Shown here: positions 8,699-14,921 of the stretch, one piece after another
Layout: each line of letters opens with the position of its first letter
Numbering within the stretch: position 1 is the first letter of the stretch
Assembly (NCBI RefSeq): GCF_001293525.1
Contig: NZ_BBYR01000046.1
Location: 1 to 51,787, forward strand
Origin: Pseudideonella sakaiensis
Lineage (GTDB): Bacteria; Pseudomonadota; Gammaproteobacteria; Burkholderiales; Burkholderiaceae_C
Length of the DNA: 51,787 nt
Direction of reading: 5' to 3'
Notes under the pieces: model-generated
The model's input: the letters and a program-made list of their open reading frames with translations, nothing else
Told to the model about the DNA's origin: nothing
The model's database searches: none
Made by a program: the position numbers and the translations under genes

Positions 8699-8866
8699 CC
8701 GGTGGACGCCTGGGCTGGTGCCTCACAGAGGACGTCCGCTAAGCCGGCGAGACGTACCGCAGCCGCGCTGAAGGCACTGCTTGCCCTTCGCCGGCGAGTC
8801 GGGCGCCCGGGCTCGCTTGGCAGGGCTGCACCTCACGCGCCTCGAGCTGAACTCGGGGGTCGACTT

Positions 8867-8905
8867 CTGTCAAGCGCAGTGTAAACTGTCAAGTTGTCTG
8901 TCAAT
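8867..8905 (+). promoter_or_regulatory. promoter region with three CTGTCAA direct repeats
   Basis: CTGTCAA occurs at 8867, 8886 and 8898, all in the same orientation, within 50 bp of the ATG at 8916. TGTAAACT at 8880-8887 could serve as an extended -10. The spacing of 19 and 12 bp is irregular. A natural candidate ligand is the helix-turn-helix protein encoded by the second gene of the operon (inference). Confidence 0.45.
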
Positions 8906-8915
8906 CGGGGGTCGC

Positions 8916-9719
8916 ATGGGCAAGAAGATGAAGAACGCGCCGGTGTACTTCACCATCGCCCAGGTCCGGCACAATCCCATCCTTAGCCTGAGTACTTACG
9001 TCGCGAGCATCCAGGACAGGATGCGCAAGGCCGGCTATCCGGACCATCGTCCTGGCAGGACGCTCATCGTGAACCTGGTTGCTGGGCCTGTCGCCGCTGA
9101 GCCGGATGTCGAGCAAGCCATCCCACATGCCGTGGAACGACACATGTTCCTCAACATGCAGGGGACCCAAGGCTTCATCGTCGAACAGGGCGCTTTGTCT
9201 TTCCAAACTACGGAGTACGACACCTTCCAGACGTTCTCTGAACAGTTCTTCGAAGGGCTGGCCATCGTCCACGAGTGCATTTCTCTTGGCTATTCGGAAC
9301 GCGTTGGCATCCGCTACCTGGATGCAGTCGTACCCAAGAACGATGCCGACGACCTGCGGGACTATCTCGCGCCTGGAGTCCTAGGACTAGCCGGTCGCCT
9401 CCCCGATGGTGTTGCCATCGGGCTGTCGCTGTCCGAGACGCACATTCCCCTTCCGGATGCCAACCTGCTGTCTCGGACCATTGTTCGTAGCGGCCCGCTT
9501 GGTTTCCCAATGGACTTGGAGCCGCAAGGATTGCGTGTCCCGGAGCGCTTCGAGAAGGTCAACGGCCCGCACGCCATCATCGACACAGACGCATCGCAAG
9601 TTGGTCGGCAGCCCTTCGACATGGAGCAACTGCGCGTGCGACTGGACATGCTTCATACGAGAATCCGGATGGCCTTCGATGCGAGCGTGTCAGAACACGC
9701 CCTCAAGGTTTGGCAATAG
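8916..9719 (+). CDS. TIGR04255-family protein (island operon gene 1)
   Basis: A 267-aa protein matching by eye the sporadically distributed TIGR04255 family. Features are the N-terminal APVYFTIAQVRHNPILSLSTYV and IQDRMRKAGYPDH, central WKD-like region with FQTFSEQFFEGL, and GYSERVGIRYLDAVVP. The family's function is not known; members occur patchily and often near defence genes. A GGGGG stretch 6 nt before the ATG serves as ribosome site. Base composition drops here: the lines at 9061 and 9181 count 65% and 52% GC, against 72% at 7081. It is the first gene of a three-gene operon (13-bp gap to gene 2) and looks intact. Confidence 0.8.
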   Translation: MGKKMKNAPVYFTIAQVRHNPILSLSTYVASIQDRMRKAGYPDHRPGRTLIVNLVAGPVAAEPDVEQAIPHAVERHMFLNMQGTQGFIVEQGALSFQTTEYDTFQTFSEQFFEGLAIVHECISLGYSERVGIRYLDAVVPKNDADDLRDYLAPGVLGLAGRLPDGVAIGLSLSETHIPLPDANLLSRTIVRSGPLGFPMDLEPQGLRVPERFEKVNGPHAIIDTDASQVGRQPFDMEQLRVRLDMLHTRIRMAFDASVSEHALKVWQ

Positions 9720-9732
9720 CAGGGGGATAAGT

Positions 9733-10392
9733 ATGAACGCATCGGCAGCGGTGCTCTACGCACCCAACTTCCATCCGCCGACCGGGGCCCGACCCGGCAT
9801 TGCGTCGTCAGCAACGGGGACGGTCCTTGCTGTGCTTTCGTTCGCCTACTGCGCCGCGGGCACCATGGGCGTCGTCACACCGGCTTCGCTGGAACGGCGG
9901 GCTGCTACTTCCAACTCGCCCATCTACTACGAAAAATCTGAGGCCAATGCCGCGCCCGCGGCCGTCGCTATCGAGCCAACGCCTGCAGAGAACCTCGCCC
10001 GCATCAGAGAAGTACTCAAGCCTGCTGTATTGGAGTTGGCCAATCTGTTTGGCGTCTCCCGGCAAGCGGTCTACGCTTGGCAGGACGGCGCGCAGCCTTC
10101 GCCGATTGCCGCTGCCAAGCTCGCCATGCTCGCCCGTGCGTCCGATGTCTTCGTCAATGCTGGCCTTGCGGTCGACACCAAGACGCTCAGAAGGCGCGTC
10201 GCAGGCGGAGGTACGGTGTTGGACGCAGTGTTGAAGGGTGGGGACGCGGTGCAGGTCGCGAAGTCACTTCTGCAAACGCTGAGCCGAGAGGCAGGCCAAA
10301 GACAACGGCTGAACAAGCAGCTTTCCGGGCGACAGCGTCAAACATCGGGCGTCGATGATTACGCCAGTCCCGCGCCAGCTGAAGATGCTTGA
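9733..10392 (+). CDS. helix-turn-helix protein with N-terminal hydrophobic segment (island operon gene 2)
   Basis: A 219-aa protein of unknown role. Residues about 29-48 (GTVLAVLSFAYCAAGTMGVV) form one hydrophobic segment that could span the membrane. After a linker rich in Ala and Pro, residues 91-118 read as a helix-turn-helix (VLELANLFGVSRQAVYAWQDG), like Xre/phage-type DNA-binding domains. The remaining C-terminus is helical and basic. AGGGGGATAAGT precedes the ATG. It lies between the TIGR04255 gene and the THDCD gene, with 11 bp separating it from the latter. It could be an operon regulator or, if the membrane segment is real, a membrane-tethered DNA-binding protein. Confidence 0.75.
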   Translation: MNASAAVLYAPNFHPPTGARPGIASSATGTVLAVLSFAYCAAGTMGVVTPASLERRAATSNSPIYYEKSEANAAPAAVAIEPTPAENLARIREVLKPAVLELANLFGVSRQAVYAWQDGAQPSPIAAAKLAMLARASDVFVNAGLAVDTKTLRRRVAGGGTVLDAVLKGGDAVQVAKSLLQTLSREAGQRQRLNKQLSGRQRQTSGVDDYASPAPAEDA

Positions 10393-10403
10393 CGCGGGGC
10401 GCT

Positions 10404-11246
10404 ATGGCGGACGGGCAACGAGCCTCGACTGACTGGCGCCAAGGACACGTCCTCCGTCCCGAGGCGGCGGTCTCGCTCGGATTGGTGCCGACCGAAAGTC
10501 CGGAACAGACGGTTGTCGTCATGGTGACCCATGATTGCGACATCGCGGCCCCGGAAGAGCGTGAGCCGCAGGTCGAGGTCATCATCGGGCGACGCATCGA
10601 GCAGCTGGGTGCAGACACGAACGCAAAGACTGCTCGCAGGCTTCACCTCGTTTTTGAAGTGGGCGAGAACGAGGTTGCAGTCGAGCTACTGGCTGCCAGC
10701 AAGACCCAGTTACCCAAGCAAGCCGTCCTTGGGCGTCCGCCATTGTCCAATTGGGTTCTGGCGCCTGATTCGCTGGTAACGCTCCAGCATTGGCTTGCTG
10801 CCAGATACCGAAGAGCGGCATTTGCCGACGAGTTCGAGGCACGACTGAAGGCAAAGCCGGGCCAGCTCGAAAGGAAGATTGCCAAGGCGCTCGGGCCGGC
10901 TGGCCTACACGTACTCGCCGTTTTGTTCGACGTTGACGAAGGCGCCGAGGTCGTGCGCACGGCGCCCGACGACGTCTACCGGTTGCGCATCACGCTGCTG
11001 TACGACAGCACGAAGGACGAGCCGGCTGCGTTCTCGGCGGCTCAGAAGGCTGCGGCCACTATCGAAGACGCATTCGAAAGCGCCTTCTTCGATGGAGTGA
11101 GATGGACCCAGATTCAGCTTCTGTCATGCGACGCAGTTTCGGATAGCGTGATGACGGTTGCTGAGAGCCGACTTCTGAAGCGATGGCGGCTGGACCACGT
11201 GAGCCTGGCCGACGAGCCGCATCAGCCGATGCTCGACGCAGGATGA
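10404..11246 (+). CDS. uncharacterised protein with THDCD motif (island operon gene 3)
   Basis: A 280-aa protein I cannot name. Near residue 40 it has a beta strand followed by THDCD (VVVMVTHDCDIAAP) and then EPQVEVIIGRRIE. An H/S-DCD motif followed by E-P-x-V-E-V is a pattern I recall in small conserved hypothetical proteins, where it might bind metal or form an active site. The C-terminal half is mixed alpha/beta with a hydrophobic strand, AGLHVLAVLFDVD. ATG at 10404 with an upstream GGGG is preferred; a TTG at 10389 overlapping the previous stop is an alternative. It appears intact and cotranscribed with the two genes before it. Confidence 0.7.
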   Translation: MADGQRASTDWRQGHVLRPEAAVSLGLVPTESPEQTVVVMVTHDCDIAAPEEREPQVEVIIGRRIEQLGADTNAKTARRLHLVFEVGENEVAVELLAASKTQLPKQAVLGRPPLSNWVLAPDSLVTLQHWLAARYRRAAFADEFEARLKAKPGQLERKIAKALGPAGLHVLAVLFDVDEGAEVVRTAPDDVYRLRITLLYDSTKDEPAAFSAAQKAAATIEDAFESAFFDGVRWTQIQLLSCDAVSDSVMTVAESRLLKRWRLDHVSLADEPHQPMLDAG

Positions 11247-11267
11247 ACAACGCACCGAGGGACATCG

Positions 11268-11610
11268 ATGGCGACGCCATCGACCACTGCTTACAAGCAC
11301 AACCAAGAAGCAACGCCGCGACCCGATGTCGGCATGCACGACCAGTTCTCGACGAAGAAACCGCCGAAGACCTACCGCTACGACAGCAGTCTGGACCCGG
11401 CGCTGCGCTGGGACGAGAACCGCGACCGCGACTTGGCCGAATGGCTGCTGGGCCTGGTGCTGCGCTGCGCCACGGAGGGAGAGGCTGCGGTGTTCGCCGC
11501 GCCGCGCCTCCATTCAAGGCGTCTCCACCATTCAACCCCGCCAGGCCGAAACGCTTGCTGCGCTCAACGCCAAAAAGCCGACCATCGACGCCCAGCTGAA
11601 CCTCCTGTAG
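11268..11610 (+). pseudogene. fragment of adenine-specific DNA methyltransferase N-terminus (right copy)
   Basis: ATG at 11268 with GAGGG upstream, 21 bp after gene 3. The first 80 or so codons match the start of large type-III-like DNA adenine methyltransferases: ATPSTTAYKHNQEATPRPDVG, then FSTKKPPKTYRYDSSLDPAL and DLAEWLLGLV (family recalled from memory, no search). The match ends near 11510. The +1 frame then carries VSTIQPRQAETLAALNAKKP and ends at TAG 11608-11610, which looks like the tail of another gene joined by deletion. The N6-methylase motifs (DPPY etc.) are absent, so no activity is expected. Confidence 0.65.
11374..11483 (+). repeat. right copy of the 110-bp diverged direct repeat
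   Basis: Partner of 8490-8599, with 94 of 110 positions identical by hand count. It lies in the better-preserved methyltransferase fragment. Confidence 0.85.
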
Positions 11611-11676
11611 TGGCAATTCCGAAGGGCTGCCCTCTACGGATCAAAGACTTGCAGCGGTTGGTGTCGAGCCGCGGTG

Positions 11677-11843
11677 ATCCGCTCCTTGGTCGGCGCCTTC
11701 TTCGGGCCGCGCACGCCCAGCGCTCGCTGCAGGGCCGGCGGCAACCCCGTCACCGGTGCGAAGCGCTCGAGATCCTCGGTCTTCAGTTCTCGGACCTCGC
11801 CGTCAGGGCGTGTCAGCGGCAGTCGCTTGGGCATGTCGCGCAT
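11677..11843 (-). pseudogene. truncated BrnA/DUF4415-like antitoxin
   Basis: The minus strand reads MPKRLPLTRPDGEVRELKTE, then a GLPPALQRALGVRGPKKAPTKERIT segment. This is the typical first two-thirds of COG3514-type BrnA-like antitoxins. At KERIT, the ribbon-helix-helix part normally continues as IRL...GWQTR, but here it switches to unrelated residues and stops at 11634. The DNA-binding and dimerisation part is therefore lost. Start could be ATG at 11843 or 11834. No toxin gene lies upstream: only 33 bp separate it from the pmbA stop. It marks the right edge of the accessory island. Confidence 0.6.
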
Positions 11844-11876
11844 CTATCTCTATGCGGATGATCACCGCCGCCCGCC

Positions 11877-13250
11877 CTACAGCGTCAACCGCCACCCCTC
11901 CACCAGCGCCCCCGGCGTCGTGGTGCCGGCCAGCTGCCGCTCGAGGTAGCTGCTGTTGTCCGGGATGCGCTCGGGGCGGTCGGTGAGCGCGAGCAGGCCG
12001 TCGCCGAACATGCGCAGGAAGGCGTCGTCGAAGCGCATCACCTGCAGCGGCTCGACGAGGCGGCCGCGTTCGACCCAGAAGCAGGCGAAGCGGGTCATGC
12101 CGGTCATGCGGCTGGCGAGGCGGTCGGAGTAGTTGAGGTACCAGAGGTCGCTGACGTAGAGGCCGGTGTCGAGGGCCGCGAGCACTTCCTCTTCGGGCAG
12201 CGTGCCGCCGGCGAGGTCGAGCGAGAGCGGGCGTTCCTCGGGGTTGGCGCCGTTCGCGGCGACGCCGTATTCGCGCGCGGTGCGCGGCGAGTTCAGCGTG
12301 TCGGCGGCGCGGCCGTCGAGCACGAGGGGCACGCGGGCGGGCTTGGCGAAGCCGTCCTCGGTGAAGGCGGGCGCGAGGCCGTGCGCGGTGTCCTCGTGCA
12401 GCTGCAGCGCGGGGTGCAGTGCGGCGTCCTGGTGCGCGAGGCGCATCAGGCTGGAGGTGCCGGTGCGGCGCGCCTTCAGGCCGAAGCCGCTCCAGCCCAG
12501 GGTGCCGAGCAGTTCCACCATCGCGGTCGGCGTGAAGTAAGCGCGGTAGGCGCCGGCCGGCAGCACGCGCGGCGGGCGCGCCAGCAGCGGCAGCCGCCGG
12601 GCGGCCTCGGCGACGCGCTCCGCGAAGGCCTCGTCCGACCAGGTGGCGCCGGCGTAGGCGCTCTTCACCGCCTTGTCGGCCGCGTGGTAGAGGCACCAGT
12701 CGACGTGGAAGGTGTCGACGTGGTGCCAGTGGCGGGCACCGGCGTTGTCGGCATAGGCCCGCACCACCGGGCCGCCGGCGTAGAAGCCGACGAAGTCGAG
12801 GCCGGCGGCGGCGCGCGCCACCTGCGCGACCAGCGCCTCCACCGGCGGCCGCTGCCCGGTCTCGTGGCGGTGGCTGGTGGCCGGCGGGGGCAGCAGCAGG
12901 TAGGGGTCGGCGGGCAGCTCGGGCAGCTGGGTGCGCAGCACGGCGGCCTCGGCGCGCAGCCGCGCGAGGTCCTCGTCGGGCCGGCCGCTCAGGCTCAGCG
13001 TCGACGCGATGCGGCGGCCGTCGGCCGCCACCGCGAGCGTGGCGTAGGCCTGCTGCACCTGCGTGGCCTGGCGCACCGCGCCGCGGTTGAAGCGCACGAA
13101 GTCGCTCGCCTCGGCCTTCAGCAGCAGGCTGCAGTGGGCGCCGCCGGCCTCGTCGGCGAGCAGGGTGCACAGGGCCTCGAAGTAGGCCGGCGTGACGCAG
13201 GCGGGCGCCGCGTCGGGGCCCGGGGTCGGGGTCGCGGTCGGGGTCGTCAT
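11877..13250 (-). CDS. pmbA: TldE/PmbA-family metallopeptidase subunit
   Basis: Non-catalytic-type partner (457 aa) of a TldD-like protease. TldD/TldE pairs form a complex that degrades unfolded peptides and matures some ribosomal peptides. The sequence shows the family N-domain, the middle GFYAGGPVVRAYADN region and a C-terminal domain with GLYVSDLWYLNYSDRLASRMTG. The HExxxH zinc motif of TldD is absent, as expected for this subunit. Its ATG overlaps the TGA of the upstream tldD gene, so the two are translationally coupled. Confidence 0.87.
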   Translation of the reverse strand: MTTPTATPTPGPDAAPACVTPAYFEALCTLLADEAGGAHCSLLLKAEASDFVRFNRGAVRQATQVQQAYATLAVAADGRRIASTLSLSGRPDEDLARLRAEAAVLRTQLPELPADPYLLLPPPATSHRHETGQRPPVEALVAQVARAAAGLDFVGFYAGGPVVRAYADNAGARHWHHVDTFHVDWCLYHAADKAVKSAYAGATWSDEAFAERVAEAARRLPLLARPPRVLPAGAYRAYFTPTAMVELLGTLGWSGFGLKARRTGTSSLMRLAHQDAALHPALQLHEDTAHGLAPAFTEDGFAKPARVPLVLDGRAADTLNSPRTAREYGVAANGANPEERPLSLDLAGGTLPEEEVLAALDTGLYVSDLWYLNYSDRLASRMTGMTRFACFWVERGRLVEPLQVMRFDDAFLRMFGDGLLALTDRPERIPDNSSYLERQLAGTTTPGALVEGWRLTL

Positions 13251-14707
13251 CAGGCGTCCCCCCCGAACACGTCGACGCCGCGGAAGCGGCAGGCCGGCGC
13301 GGCATGGCCGACGCGGATCACCTGCGAGGGCTCGCCCTTGCCGCAGAAGGGCGTGCCCATCACCTCGAAGGTGGAGGCGTCGCCGACGCCGGCCAGCGAG
13401 CGCCAGAAGGTGGCGCTGATGCCGCGGTAGTTCGGGTTGCGCACGACCTCGGCCAGGCGGCCGCCGCGGATCACGCGGCCCCATTCGCAGCCGAACTGGA
13501 ACTTGTTGCGCGAGTCGTCGATGCTCCAGCTGAGGTTGGTGCGCATCATCACGCCGAAGTCGATCGCGCCGACCAGCGCGTCCAGGCTCGCGTCGCCGGG
13601 CTCGATGTTGAGGTTGCTCATGCGGTCGATCGGCGCGCGGTTCCAGCTGCAGGCGCGGGTGGTGGCCACGCCCTCCAGGTCCAGGCCGAACGCGCGCGCC
13701 CGCGCCTGCGAGACGCTGCCGCCCAGCGGCCGCAGCAGCACGCCGCGCTCGATCAGCAGCCGGCGCTCGGCCGGCGTGCCGTCGTCGTCCCAGCCGAAGC
13801 TGGCCAGTTGCTCCGGCCGGCCGGGGTCGTGGCTGACGTTCAGCAGCTCGCTGCCGTAGCGGTAGTGGCCGAACATGTCGGGCGTCACGAAGCTGGTGCC
13901 GGCGAAGTTGCGCTCGTCGCCGAGGATGCGGTCCAGCTCCAGCGGGTGGCCGATCGACTCGTGGATCTGCAGCATCATCTGGTCGGGCATCAGCAGCAGG
14001 TCCATCGTGCCGCTGGGGCAGGGCGGGGCCAGGGCCAGCTCGATCGCCTCCTGGGCCACGCGGGGGCCGTCGGCCTCGAAGCCGGCGCGCTCGAGCACCT
14101 CCAGGCCGCCCTGCTGGCAGAAGCCGTTGTACTGGCCGGCGGCGGAGCGGGTCTGCGTGACGCCCTGCACCTGCGCGGTGGCAACCACGTTCGGGATCAC
14201 GATCTGCCAGTCCTGCGCCATGTCGCCGCCGTCGCCGGTGACCAGGCGCTGGCGGCAGTCCAGCGTCCACAGGCTGGCGCTGCTGTCGACGATGCGCGGG
14301 TCGGCCCGCGTGCCGGCGTTCACCGCGGCCAGCCGGTCCAGCCGCTCGCGCAGGCGGCTCGCGGCGACCGGCCGCTCGACGCGGCTCTCATAGCGGCCGC
14401 GCGCGGTCACGGGCGGCAGGCGGCCGTGGTCGAACAGGCCGTGGCCGGCCACCGCATGGGCCAGCGCGCGGGCGCGGCCGAAGGCCTCGCGCAGGCCGGC
14501 CTCGCTGGTGTCGCCGGTGGCGGCGTAGCCGAGCCCGCCGCGGTCGAGCACGCTGACCATCGCGCCGGCATCGACGCGCCGCGCCGGCGCCTGCGCCACG
14601 CCCTGGCGCACGTTCAGTTCCTCGGCGCTTTCCACCACACCGCGGACGGACCAGCGGTCGACCGCCGGCGCGGCCTGGCGCGCGGCGGTGTCGAGACGAT
14701 CGAGCAT
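13250..14707 (-). CDS. tldD: TldD-family metallopeptidase
   Basis: Catalytic subunit (485 aa) of the TldD/TldE protease pair. The zinc motif HESIGH is visible in QIHESIGHPLELDRILGDE. Further family features are GVMMRTNLSWSIDDSRNKFQFGCEWG and the C-terminal GTPFCGKGEPSQVIRVGHA with a candidate metal-ligand Cys. ATG at 14707 is chosen; a short upstream extension has no support. It overlaps pmbA by ATGA. This pair resembles the shorter TldD-related branch and not the housekeeping E. coli copies, so a second TldD/PmbA pair may exist elsewhere in the genome. Confidence 0.9.
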   Translation of the reverse strand: MLDRLDTAARQAAPAVDRWSVRGVVESAEELNVRQGVAQAPARRVDAGAMVSVLDRGGLGYAATGDTSEAGLREAFGRARALAHAVAGHGLFDHGRLPPVTARGRYESRVERPVAASRLRERLDRLAAVNAGTRADPRIVDSSASLWTLDCRQRLVTGDGGDMAQDWQIVIPNVVATAQVQGVTQTRSAAGQYNGFCQQGGLEVLERAGFEADGPRVAQEAIELALAPPCPSGTMDLLLMPDQMMLQIHESIGHPLELDRILGDERNFAGTSFVTPDMFGHYRYGSELLNVSHDPGRPEQLASFGWDDDGTPAERRLLIERGVLLRPLGGSVSQARARAFGLDLEGVATTRACSWNRAPIDRMSNLNIEPGDASLDALVGAIDFGVMMRTNLSWSIDDSRNKFQFGCEWGRVIRGGRLAEVVRNPNYRGISATFWRSLAGVGDASTFEVMGTPFCGKGEPSQVIRVGHAAPACRFRGVDVFGGDA

Positions 14708-14921
14708 GGCTCGGCAACCCTTCGAAAGCCGCACGGACGCGGCGGTGCGCGCAGTCTACGTCGCGCCTGCGGGCCACCACGCGCGCCCGCATCGCGGCGC
14801 GCGCGGCGGCCCCGCGGTCCGGGGAATTGGCACCGCCCGCGCCGTCTCCACGAGCGATCGGCCGGCCGCCTCCGGGGCAGACTGGCCGCGGGGCGCCCGT
14901 GGGGGTGCGCGGGAGGGGTCG

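Noticed and set aside
8867-8905. CTGTCAA repeats as a CRISPR remnant
   Set aside because: Units are 7 bp with irregular 12-19 bp spacing and no cas genes; a promoter operator fits better.
8600-8915. Small open frames after the left methyltransferase remnant
   Set aside because: No ribosome site, no recognisable domain, and frames run through the operon promoter.
8490-11483. Flanking repeats as attL/attR of an integrative element
   Set aside because: Copies are only about 85% identical and protein coding, and no integrase or tRNA gene is present.
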